This document shows, piece after piece, positions 53,824 to 61,202 of a DNA stretch of 61,563 nt; the first letter of the stretch is position 1, and each line of letters opens with the position of its first letter. This DNA comes from Actinomycetes bacterium (lineage in GTDB: Bacteria; Actinomycetota; Coriobacteriia; Coriobacteriales; Eggerthellaceae). The stretch spans positions 1 to 61,563 of the forward strand of contig JAEWQO010000074.1 in the NCBI GenBank assembly GCA_023460315.1. The letters run 5' to 3'. Made by a program: the position numbers and the translations under genes. The notes under the pieces were generated by a model. That model did not search any database. It saw nothing but the letters and a program-made list of their open reading frames with translations, and was not told where the DNA came from.

Positions 53824-54036
53824 TTACTGTCCCTTCTTCGCGAGCTCTTCGATCATGCACGTGCGCACGAAGGCGGAGAAGCTCATGCCCCGCAGGGCCG
53901 CCTCCTCCTTGGCCGCGTCGCGTAGGGTGTCGGGGATGCGCAAGGTCACGGATACCTGGTCGCCGTTCACCAGAAAACTCCTGATCTCGGTCTCGTCGGC
54001 GTTGCCCTTGATGAGCTCCTTGTAGCCGTCAGACAT
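53824..54036 (-). CDS. Small ribbon-helix-helix protein
   Basis: A 70-aa protein with a CopG/RHH-like pattern (Q-V-S-V-T-L-R-I-P-D-T-L-R-D-A-A, then M-S-F-S-A-F-V-R-T-C-M). First gene of the cargo operon, 3 nt before the methyltransferase, with GAGG before the ATG. It probably autoregulates the operon. No toxin gene is adjacent, so an antitoxin role is not supported. Confidence 0.7.
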   Translation of the reverse strand: MSDGYKELIKGNADETEIRSFLVNGDQVSVTLRIPDTLRDAAKEEAALRGMSFSAFVRTCMIEELAKKGQ

Positions 54037-54080
54037 TTGTGCCTCTATCCCTCGAAATGCAATACAAATGCGTTTTCAGC

Positions 54081-54086
54081 ATTATA
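54081..54086 (-). promoter_or_regulatory. -10 box of the cargo operon
   Basis: TATAAT on the minus strand, 45 nt upstream of the ribbon-helix-helix gene. The -35 region is poor, which fits a regulated promoter. Confidence 0.5.
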
Positions 54087-54180
54087 ACGCAGCGGTACTG
54101 CGCGGCACTGGGAATAGAGGGACGGCCGACTTCCAAGCTTTATGCGAAGGCGCGCGGCAGAGAAAGCCCTTCGATCGGCA

Positions 54181-54483
54181 TCAAAGAATAGTATTCGGCT
54201 CGGGCTTCTTTCCTCGGTTTTCGCGGGGCGTGTCGCCCGCCCGTTCCTCGGCGTAGAGGACCTCGTTCTGCGCCTCCAAGATGCGCATGGCGTCGCCGAT
54301 ACGATCGGCACACCTCTCGCTTATCGACCTCAAGGCCAGGACGCCCTCGACGTCGAGCGGGTCCAGCTGGTCAGCGTGTGCCAGGGACTCGAGCAGCTGG
54401 TCCAGGCCATTTGCCAGCTTTTCGGCATCCGCCACCGCATCGAGCAGTTCGAGGCGCTCAACCTTCTCTTCGTAGTTCAACAT
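54181..54483 (-). CDS. Hypothetical helical protein (100 aa)
   Basis: An acidic, Leu-rich, probably coiled-coil protein with a charged tail. No family recognised. AAGG lies 7 nt before the ATG at 54483. It is upstream of the cargo operon in the same direction and may be an accessory gene of the element. Confidence 0.5.
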   Translation of the reverse strand: MLNYEEKVERLELLDAVADAEKLANGLDQLLESLAHADQLDPLDVEGVLALRSISERCADRIGDAMRILEAQNEVLYAEERAGDTPRENRGKKPEPNTIL

Positions 54484-54504
54484 CAGTTTGCCTTCTTCTC
54501 TCAA

Positions 54505-55029
54505 CTGACGTGTTGTGCATCACCGTAGCTGTTCCGGGCGGCGAACCACGCCGCCGTCAGCAACTCCGTGCGCATTCCGGCCGCGAGCGGGCGGGAAAGG
54601 CTGTCCCGATTAGGACCGTGGCACCGCGACTCGGCGGCAGCCCGTCGTCCCCGCTGCGACGTCGCCACCGTCAGCCCTCGTGGGCACCCTTGCAGCCGTC
54701 GACGGGCCGCATCCCATGCCCGGAGGGCCTCGGTGCCCATGCCCGATTCCATGCCGTACGCCTGCGCCCCTTTGATCCGAAACCCGCCCCGGCGCTCCTT
54801 GGACGCGCAGGGTCGCACGCCGGCAGGCGGCCCGCAAGGGCCGCGACACTTTTTCGGGTTCTTCGCCCCATGCGCTGCGCGCGCGAATAACGCGAAAAAC
54901 TGCCGTCGGGATACTTCTATTTCCACGCCCGACTTCGCTTCCTCCCTTGCCGGCACGCCAGCGCTGCATGCGACTCACGCGACGCAAGGCACGCCACAGG
55001 GGCGGGCCTCCGAGTCTAAGGAGCAAGAC
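54505..55029. other. GC-rich stretch without a supported gene
   Basis: The stretch lies between divergent genes. Open frames exist on both strands but have Arg/Pro/Ala-rich compositions typical of non-coding GC-rich DNA. I see no clear promoter or repeat in it. Confidence 0.5.
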
Positions 55030-55401
55030 ATGAACGACATGAAGGAAAAGGCGATGGGCGCGGTCAAGGCCTTCCTCGAGCGCAAGGGCTACGAGATCGT
55101 CGACGAGGCCTGGCAGGGGCCCGAGGGCATCGGCGGGATCGACCTAGTGGCGGTGGACGAGGATGGGACCCTGGTCTTCGTCGACGCCACGGTCCGAATC
55201 GGGACGGACGGTTTCCCCGAGGCCCACAGGGCGCGCGGGCTGCGCGAGGCGCTGGCGGCGACGTGGCTCGCCGGCAACAGCGACGACTACGCCGACACCC
55301 CGGTCCGCTTCGACGAGGTGGCGATGATGGTCGTCAAGGAGAACCGAGCGCTCCTGCGCCACCACATCAACTGCTTCGGCGAGATGGAGCCGCTCTCCTA
55401 G
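55030..55401 (+). CDS. YraN-like (UPF0102) protein with altered active site
   Basis: A 123-aa protein with the YraN/restriction-endonuclease-like layout: A-F-L-E-R-K-G-Y-E-I-V, G-G-I-D-L-V-A-V-D-E-D-G and L-V-F-V-D-A-T-V-R. The usual G-E-I-D and E-V-K become G-G-I-D and D-A-T, so nuclease activity is doubtful. AAGGAG precedes the ATG. It lies upstream of parA, 204 nt away, with the palindromes in between. Confidence 0.65.
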   Translation: MNDMKEKAMGAVKAFLERKGYEIVDEAWQGPEGIGGIDLVAVDEDGTLVFVDATVRIGTDGFPEAHRARGLREALAATWLAGNSDDYADTPVRFDEVAMMVVKENRALLRHHINCFGEMEPLS

Positions 55402-55456
55402 GCGGCGCGCCCGGCCCCGGGCTCCCGGGGCCGGGCTTTCCCCGAATCCGGCCCCT

Positions 55457-55496
55457 GTACCATGAAAGCGTACATATTCGTACGTTTTCATGGTAC
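55457..55496. promoter_or_regulatory. 17-bp palindrome upstream of parA containing a GTAC-N6-GTACG operator
   Basis: GTACCATGAAAGCGTAC and GTACGTTTTCATGGTAC form an inverted repeat with one mismatch and a 6-nt loop. At its centre (55470-55484) is the same GTAC, six bases, GTACG motif as the XRE control region. It is a likely operator, partition site or both. Confidence 0.65.
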
Positions 55497-55505
55497 ACTC
55501 CACTT

Positions 55506-55536
55506 GTCGGACAAATCCGTACGGTTTTGTCCCGAC
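55506..55536. promoter_or_regulatory. Second inverted repeat upstream of parA
   Basis: GTCGGACAAA and TTTTGTCCCGAC form an imperfect inverted repeat around CCGTACGG. It lies 70 nt before the parA ATG and may be a ParA/ParB-binding or autoregulatory site. Confidence 0.5.
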
Positions 55537-55605
55537 GCTCCGAGACTCGGGGCGCGCCGGACCGATGGCGGCGAGGCGCGCCCCACGCTAGAGAGGACGC
55601 GACCC

Positions 55606-56370
55606 ATGCGCACGATAGCCATTTCCAACTACAAGGGCGGCGTCGGCAAGACGACGACCGCCGTGAACCTGGCGGCCATCTTCGCCGCCCGGGGCCTTCG
55701 GACCCTGCTCGTCGACCTCGACCCGCAGGCATCTGCCACCGACTTCTTCGGCCTCTACGACCGGGCCGCCTCCGAGCGGCGCACCTCGGTCGAGCTGCTC
55801 TACGGCGGCGCGCCCGTGGAGGAGGTCGCCTATGCGGCGGCGGAGAACCTCGACGTGGTGGCCTCGACCATCGACCTCGTCGACCAGAACGAGATGCTCC
55901 TGCGCGAGCAGCGCCTCAAGTTCGCCCTCGACGACGCCTCGGGCTCCTACGACGTCTGCCTCATCGACTGCAGCCCCGTGATGCGCAGGCTCGCATTCAA
56001 CGCCTACCTCGCCGCGGCGGAGGGCGGCATGGTCGTCATCCCCGTGAAGCTCGACTCCACCGTGATGCGCGGCACGGCGCTCACCGTGGAGGCGACGCGC
56101 TCCATCGCCGACGCGCTGCGCATGCCCACGCCCCGCTGGAAGATACTGCGCACCTGCGTTCCCGGCCGCATGACCAACGCCGAGGCCACGGGCGCGGCCG
56201 TGCTCGACGGGTTCTTCCCGGACGAGCAGTTCGAGACGGTGATCCACGCGAGCAGTAAGGTCTGCGAGGGCAGCTGGCAGTGGAAGCCGGTGGCCGCCTT
56301 CGAGCCGGGGAGCCGCCCCGCGCGCGACTACGAGGCGCTCGCAGACGAGGTGTCCCGTGAGCTCGCCTAG
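55606..56370 (+). CDS. parA: ParA-family partition ATPase
   Basis: A 254-aa ParA/Soj-type ATPase. The deviant Walker A K-G-G-V-G-K-T-T-T lies at residues 10-18 (signature Lys first), D-L-D-P-Q-A-S at about 38-44 and L-I-D-C-S-P (Walker B) near 120. No N-terminal DNA-binding domain is present (type Ib-like length). GAGGA precedes the ATG. It overlaps parB by 14 nt. It would stabilise the excised element or guide its placement. Confidence 0.9.
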   Translation: MRTIAISNYKGGVGKTTTAVNLAAIFAARGLRTLLVDLDPQASATDFFGLYDRAASERRTSVELLYGGAPVEEVAYAAAENLDVVASTIDLVDQNEMLLREQRLKFALDDASGSYDVCLIDCSPVMRRLAFNAYLAAAEGGMVVIPVKLDSTVMRGTALTVEATRSIADALRMPTPRWKILRTCVPGRMTNAEATGAAVLDGFFPDEQFETVIHASSKVCEGSWQWKPVAAFEPGSRPARDYEALADEVSRELA

Positions 56371-57313
56371 CCAGGTGGCCGCGGGCTTCACCATCACGGG
56401 GCTGCTCGACGGCGCGTCGCGCACCCGCGGGCGCTACCCGGTGTCCGAGATCGCGGTTGCCGACATCGCCGACCACCCGGCGAACGCCGCCTACTCAATG
56501 GACCCGACGGGCATTGCGGAGCTCGCGGAGTCAATACGCCAGGACGGCCTCACCGACCTGCCGCTCGTGCGCAAGGTCGGCGACGGCTCGTGGCAGATGG
56601 TCTCCGGGCACCGCCGCAAGGCCGCCTACGCTCTGCTCGCAAAGGAGGACCCCGCCTACGAGAGGATGCCCTGCCGCGTGATAGAGGGCATCGATGACGA
56701 GCGGGCGGTGACGCTGCTCCACGCCGCGAACTACTTCACCCGCGCGCTCACCGTGACCGAGCGCGCCGCCGCGACCGAGGCGCTCAGGGGCGACGCCGTG
56801 CGCCTGCGCTCCGAGGACCCGTCGCTCTCCGGTATGCGCGTCGACGACGTGAAGGCAGCCATCATCGAGCGGCAGACGGGCCGCAAGGTCTCCGGCAAGA
56901 CCATCGCGCGCGAGGAGAGGCTTGCCCGCAGGATCGCCGAGGACCTCTCGCCAGAGTGGGCCGCCGAGGCCGACCGCGGCAACCTCAGCGCTGAGGCGGT
57001 GCGCTCGCTCGCGGACATGCCGAAGGAGCGCCAGGCGGAGATGCACGCCGCCATGGAGCCGTGGAGGCGCACGAAGCGGGAGCTCTCCGACTACGTGAGG
57101 AGCGAGGGCAAAACGCAGGCAGGCCCCGACGGGCGCATCGCGAAGGCCGCGAAGCTCGTCGCCGACTTCCTCAAGAACCCGCCCGACAGCCCGAGCGCGG
57201 CCGACCTCTCGCTTCTGCGGGAGATGGCGCTCATGACCGCGCCGTACGCGGATGCGGGCACCGATGCTCGAAAACGTCGTAGGAGGGCCTCAGGCTCGAA
57301 ATCCAGCAAGTAG
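56357..57313 (+). CDS. parB: ParB-family partition protein
   Basis: A 318-aa ParB/Spo0J-type protein with GTG start inside the parA end. The N-terminal nuclease-like/CTPase domain contains I-R-Q-D-G-L-T-D-L-P-L-V and V-S-G-H-R-R-K-A-A-Y (GxRRxxA-like box II); the helix-turn-helix region follows and the C terminus is basic. It should bind the palindromes upstream of parA or another site on the element, not the chromosomal parS at 5829. Confidence 0.88.
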   Translation: MSSPSQVAAGFTITGLLDGASRTRGRYPVSEIAVADIADHPANAAYSMDPTGIAELAESIRQDGLTDLPLVRKVGDGSWQMVSGHRRKAAYALLAKEDPAYERMPCRVIEGIDDERAVTLLHAANYFTRALTVTERAAATEALRGDAVRLRSEDPSLSGMRVDDVKAAIIERQTGRKVSGKTIAREERLARRIAEDLSPEWAAEADRGNLSAEAVRSLADMPKERQAEMHAAMEPWRRTKRELSDYVRSEGKTQAGPDGRIAKAAKLVADFLKNPPDSPSAADLSLLREMALMTAPYADAGTDARKRRRRASGSKSSK

Positions 57314-57314
57314 C

Positions 57315-57504
57315 CTATGGCGTCCGACACATTGTCGGGCGTCCATAGCACTTGGGGACCGGGCGGCCTCGGACCCGTCATGCCGCGGGCCGTTCGGGAG
57401 CCCGCTTTCGCGAGGCCCGGTCCCAGAGGCGGCGCCCGAGCCGGGCCGCCGCCTGCGGGGGATCCCCCGCGCCCCTAGAGAGACGCGCCCGCCGCACGGC
57501 GGGC
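57315..57504. other. oriT: Candidate oriT region
   Basis: Between parB and mobC: an inverted repeat at 57315-57348 (CTATGG ... CCATAG with one bulge), a perfect 16-bp palindrome at 57455-57470 (GCGGGGGATCCCCCGC) and an 8-bp hairpin at 57487-57504. Origins of transfer usually lie upstream of mobC/relaxase genes and contain such repeats. The nick site cannot be named from the sequence alone. Confidence 0.45.
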
Positions 57505-57523
57505 CCAAGGAAAGGAATCCGCC

Positions 57524-57970
57524 ATGGAAGAGGAAGCCGGCGCCGCCAAAGGCAAGGAGCGCCGCGTCACGTTCCGCATGGAGGGAAGCGACTACGACGC
57601 GCTCTGCGAGCGGTGCGAGCGCGCCGGCCTCAGCAAGTCGGAGTACCTGCGCTACCTCGTGCGCATACCGCTGTCGACGGAGGCCAACGCGGGAGACGAG
57701 CACCGCATACTCGTGGACCGCAGGGCCCTGTGGGCGATGTCGCGGGAGCTCACGAAGTGGGGCTACCATTACAACCAGGCCGTGCACGCGATGAACCTCA
57801 TCAACTTCCACGCCCGCCACGGGCATGTCGACCGGGATCTCGTCGTGGAGAGCGTTCCGACGATCGAGCGCGAGCTCGCCGACGTGAATGCCGCGGCCCG
57901 CGAGATGGCGGCGGAGCTCGGTCGCATCGGAGCCGACTCTCTCGTGGAGGGCTCGCCATGCCGATACTGA
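57524..57970 (+). CDS. mobC: MobC-type relaxosome protein
   Basis: A 148-aa protein with an N-terminal ribbon-helix-helix (R-V-T-F-R-M-E-G-S-D-Y-D-A-L, G-L-S-K-S-E-Y-L-R-Y-L-V) and the MobC region W-G-Y-H-Y-N-Q-A-V-H-A-M-N. It helps open oriT for the relaxase. It overlaps the relaxase gene by 13 nt. Confidence 0.85.
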   Translation: MEEEAGAAKGKERRVTFRMEGSDYDALCERCERAGLSKSEYLRYLVRIPLSTEANAGDEHRILVDRRALWAMSRELTKWGYHYNQAVHAMNLINFHARHGHVDRDLVVESVPTIERELADVNAAAREMAAELGRIGADSLVEGSPCRY

Positions 57971-59229
57971 AGCCGATCAGCGGCCACGGCTCGACGGGCG
58001 GCATCCGCCGCTACCTCGAGAAGGGAGGCCGCGCCCTCGCTCGCGACCTGTTCAACCTGAGCTACGACGAGCGCGACGCCGTCGCGCTGGGAGAAGACGC
58101 CAAGGAGGCCTGTGCCTGGGACGCCGAGATGGACGCCACGCGCGCCGCGTTCGGCACGGACGCACCCTGGAGGGGAAAGCCCGCTCGCACGTTCAAGCAC
58201 TTCGTGCTCTCGCCGGACCCCGGCGACGACATCGACCTGGCGGCGCTGCGCGAGCTCGCGTGCTCGTGGGCGCTCAAGCACTTCGGCGACCACGAGATCG
58301 CCATCGTCTACCACGACGACAACGCCCGCGGCATACCGCACGCGCACATCGTCGTGAACAACGCGAACCTCCGCACCGGCTACCGCATGCAGACCCAGCA
58401 TCCCGAGGACCTCAACCGCGACCTGCAGGACATGGCCCGCGAGCGCGGGCTGTCCGGGCTCTCCAACGACCGGTCGCCCGAATTGCCGTCGAAGGCGCGC
58501 GGGCGAGCAGGCGCGGGCGGGCCCAGGAGCCGCAGGAACGTCTACCTAGGCCGGGCCGAGAAGGAGATCATGCGCTCGGGCGGCTACTCGTGGGTCGGCG
58601 ACATCCGCGCCCGCGTCGCGCTCGCCAAGACCACGGCGCGCGACGCGGCGGAGTTCCTCGACATCCTCGACGCCCTGGGCGTGCACGTCGCCGACAACTC
58701 GGCCAAGGCGCGGCGGGACGACTGGGTGTTCAGCCTGGCAGAGGAGCCGTCCAAGAAGGTCAGCGGCGAGCGCCTGGGGTTCGTCTACGGCAAGGAGATG
58801 CTCCGCCGTCGCTTCGAGCGCGAGGGCGCCTACCGTCCCACGGACGCGAGCACCGCGCGGATCCGCGAGGCCGCCGAGCGAGCCCTCGAGCTCAACGACC
58901 TCTCGGAGCTGAGCAGGCTCTCTTCGGCGCTCGAGACCTGCGCGAAGTTCGACGTCGAGTCCATCGAGGAGTTCGGTCTCAGGATGGCGACGCTCGAGCG
59001 GCGCGGCCAGGCGGGCGGCGAGGGGTACCGTCGCCTCGAGGCCGCCCGCGCCTACATGGCCGAGAACGGGCTCATGCCGCTCAAGACCCGCTACGGGGAC
59101 GATCGCGGGCGCGTCGATGCCGGCGGCAGCCAGCGTAGCGGCCGGCATGAGGACGAGCAACAGCGAATCCTCGCCGCCGAGCGGCAGCGGGCCCAGCACG
59201 ACCAGCGCAGGGAGAGGGGCCGGAGATGA
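57958..59229 (+). CDS. Relaxase / mobilization nuclease
   Basis: A 423-aa relaxase of the pfam03432-type group. The metal-binding motif is I-P-H-A-H-I-V-V-N-N (near residue 125), and the N-terminal region with Y20 in R-R-Y-L-E may provide the nicking tyrosine. It would cut one strand at oriT and lead it into a conjugation channel supplied by another element. GGAGG precedes the ATG at 57958. The last 60 residues are charged. Confidence 0.88.
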   Translation: MPILKPISGHGSTGGIRRYLEKGGRALARDLFNLSYDERDAVALGEDAKEACAWDAEMDATRAAFGTDAPWRGKPARTFKHFVLSPDPGDDIDLAALRELACSWALKHFGDHEIAIVYHDDNARGIPHAHIVVNNANLRTGYRMQTQHPEDLNRDLQDMARERGLSGLSNDRSPELPSKARGRAGAGGPRSRRNVYLGRAEKEIMRSGGYSWVGDIRARVALAKTTARDAAEFLDILDALGVHVADNSAKARRDDWVFSLAEEPSKKVSGERLGFVYGKEMLRRRFEREGAYRPTDASTARIREAAERALELNDLSELSRLSSALETCAKFDVESIEEFGLRMATLERRGQAGGEGYRRLEAARAYMAENGLMPLKTRYGDDRGRVDAGGSQRSGRHEDEQQRILAAERQRAQHDQRRERGRR

Positions 59230-59780
59230 TGGTGAGGATAGAGTACGAGGGCGGCAGGACGACGCTGTTCGACACGCTCTCGTTCACGGAGGGGTCGCCG
59301 TTCTCCGGCGCGAACATGCTCACGGAGTTCGAGCTCGAGATGCGCGAGGAGCCCGAGAAGGGGCTCTGGCTCACGGCGAACTGGCACCAGGTGCGCGACG
59401 ACTGGCGCGCCGACGCGCCCACTGACGGCATCCCGGCGGCGCGCAGGTCCCGCGGGTGGCGCTTCATGCTTGCCTCGGAGGCCGAGCTCGGGCGCGCCCG
59501 CCGCATTCTGCTCGACGGCGACGAGGCTTTCGCCCAGGTGCTGGGCTACCTATGTGATGCCGCTGCGATTTCCGCTTGCTACCGCGAGCACGTGGGCCCT
59601 CCCTCAAAACCGCTGAAGTCGCAGATAAGGGATCTGCAGCGGGCGCTGGGAAGGGCGGAGGTCCCGGGCGTGCCGGACGAGCTGGCGAGGCTGCTCGAGA
59701 AAGAGAAGGAAGAGGGCGCCGAGGAAGGCGCCCGCAAGGTCAAGGAAGATTGGGGTGACGTCGATGAAGAGGCTTGGTAG
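59226..59780 (+). CDS. Hypothetical protein coupled to the relaxase (184 aa)
   Basis: Family unknown to me. The N-terminal half is beta-rich (M-V-R-I-E-Y-E-G-G-R-T-T-L-F); the C-terminal half is a charged coiled coil. Its ATG overlaps the relaxase stop (ATGA), so it is probably a mobilization accessory. Confidence 0.65.
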   Translation: MMVRIEYEGGRTTLFDTLSFTEGSPFSGANMLTEFELEMREEPEKGLWLTANWHQVRDDWRADAPTDGIPAARRSRGWRFMLASEAELGRARRILLDGDEAFAQVLGYLCDAAAISACYREHVGPPSKPLKSQIRDLQRALGRAEVPGVPDELARLLEKEKEEGAEEGARKVKEDWGDVDEEAW

Positions 59781-59859
59781 GTTTTTCAAGGCGGCGCTGA
59801 AGGTCACGCTGGGCTTTTTCGTCTGGCTGTTCCGCGCCGTGTTCAAGTGGGTGATGTGA
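59764..59859 (+). CDS. Very small hydrophobic basic peptide (31 aa)
   Basis: ATG at 59764, TGA at 59857-59859, overlapping the previous gene by 17 nt with GGGGTGA upstream. The peptide is K-R-L-G-R-F-F-K-A-A-L then a hydrophobic stretch (G-F-F-V-W-L-F) and W-V-M: amphipathic, possibly membrane-inserted. It could be chance. Confidence 0.4.
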   Translation: MKRLGRFFKAALKVTLGFFVWLFRAVFKWVM

Positions 59860-59967
59860 GAAGAGGCGGGCATGAACTGCACCCCAGAACTTGGACTTGA
59901 AATAAAAGTTCGAGTTGGAGGGTGTAATCTAAATTGGACACCAAGTTAAGAGTGAAGGGTGTTCGCA

Positions 59968-60267
59968 ATGACCCAAAGCAGAAAGAGATATGACAGACAG
60001 TTCAAAGTAGCCGCCGCAAAGGTCGTCTTGGAAGGTGAGACCACGGTAGTGGATCTGTCCCGCGAACTCGGCATCAAAGGCGCTACCTTGAGAAGATGGG
60101 CCAAAGAATACGAGGAAATGGGTGAAGATGCCTTTCCCGGTAACGGCTCGCCAAAGATGAACAAAGACTATGAGATCCTCAAGCTCAAAAAACAGGTGGA
60201 GGAACTCGAACGAGAAAACACGCTGCTAAAAAATTTCCGGGCCTTCTTGAATCAAGACCGTGCGTGA
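59968..60267 (+). CDS. IS3-family transposase OrfA
   Basis: A 99-aa helix-turn-helix protein (L-S-R-E-L-G-I-K-G-A-T-L-R-R-W) with a leucine-zipper-like end (E-I-L-K-L-K-K-Q-V-E-E-L-E-R-E-N). A-AAA-AAT at 60228-60234 could be a -1 frameshift site giving an OrfAB fusion; the orfB frame is open from there. The stop overlaps the orfB GTG. Confidence 0.88.
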   Translation: MTQSRKRYDRQFKVAAAKVVLEGETTVVDLSRELGIKGATLRRWAKEYEEMGEDAFPGNGSPKMNKDYEILKLKKQVEELERENTLLKNFRAFLNQDRA

Positions 60268-61127
60268 GGTATCGCTTCCTCAAAGAGCACAGAGGTGATT
60301 TTGGCCCCATCAAGAAGGCGTGCCAGCTTATGAGAGTCTCGAAATCCGGATACTACGAATACCTGGGACGAAAGAAGTCCAATCAGCAGATAGAGCGCGA
60401 AGCTCTCGAGGGGTTTGTGGAAGATATCTTTAATGAGCATAGGGGCAGGTATGGCCATCGTCGAATCAACCTTGAACTCAAAAAGATTGGCATCGTAGTG
60501 AGCGAGAAACGGGTCCTGAAGATCATGAGAGCAAAGAAGCTCCAGGCCAAGGCGACAACGAGGCGCTATCGTGTCCAGAAGCGTACCGAACCTGGAGATC
60601 CTCGCATCAACTTAGTCGAGCAAGTCTTTACCGTATCTAGCAGAAACAGGCTTTGGGTCGGTGATATTACCTATGTGCCGACGAGAAAGGGCTTTCTCTA
60701 TCTCGCGACCGTGATAGACGTCTTCTCTCGAAAAGTGGTCGGCTGGTCGATGGCCACCCATATGCGCGAGAACCTTGTCGTAGATGCTCTGGAGCAAGCC
60801 GTCAACCGCGAGAACCCTCCGGATCGCGGGCTTATCTTCCATGATGATCAGGGCACACAGTACACCTCCCGCGCATTCCAGAGGACACTTGAGCGTCACG
60901 GCATCACGCAGTCAGTCTCACGTCCGGGCAACCCCTACGACAATGCAGTCGCCGAGTCGTTTTTCAAGACGTTGAAGACAGAGCTTGTCAAGGGGCAGGT
61001 ATACGAGGATCAGGAGGAGGCCAGACAGGAGATATTCAAGTACATCGAGCTCTATTACAATACGAAGCGCATGCACTCGACTCTTGGATATATGAGTCCT
61101 TGCGACTTCGAGCGTCAAAGTGCATAA
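60264..61127 (+). CDS. IS3-family transposase OrfB (DDE integrase)
   Basis: A 287-aa catalytic subunit. An H-R-G-R-Y-G-H-R-R region is followed by the DDE core: D in W-V-G-D-I-T-Y-V, D in F-H-D-D-Q-G-T-Q-Y, and E in D-N-A-V-A-E-S-F-F-K-T-L-K-T-E. The gene is intact, so the IS may be active. Confidence 0.92.
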   Translation: MRYRFLKEHRGDFGPIKKACQLMRVSKSGYYEYLGRKKSNQQIEREALEGFVEDIFNEHRGRYGHRRINLELKKIGIVVSEKRVLKIMRAKKLQAKATTRRYRVQKRTEPGDPRINLVEQVFTVSSRNRLWVGDITYVPTRKGFLYLATVIDVFSRKVVGWSMATHMRENLVVDALEQAVNRENPPDRGLIFHDDQGTQYTSRAFQRTLERHGITQSVSRPGNPYDNAVAESFFKTLKTELVKGQVYEDQEEARQEIFKYIELYYNTKRMHSTLGYMSPCDFERQSA

Positions 61128-61202
61128 AGATACTTAAAAATGTGTCCAAGAAAGGTTGACCCCTCCAAGTTCTGGAGGTGCCGTTTTCCATTGAAAGCGA
61201 AT

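Larger units (their letters stand above)
59878..61181 (+). mobile_element. IS3-family insertion sequence
   Basis: About 1.3 kb with terminal inverted repeats: GCACC-CCAGAACTTGGA at 59879-59895 and its complement (with one extra base) at 61164-61181. It contains two overlapping transposase frames. No clear target duplication was found by eye. Its lower GC than the neighbouring mob genes suggests a later insertion. Confidence 0.8.

Noticed and set aside
42127..54036. Phosphorothioate (Dnd/Ssp) system
   Set aside because: DUF262 and ParB-like proteins recall SspE/DndB, but no cysteine desulfurase, PAPS-reductase-like or other dnd/ssp genes are present.
54501..54956. 151-codon open frame on the minus strand
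   Set aside because: Arg/Ala/Gly-rich, no family pattern, no clear ribosome-binding site.
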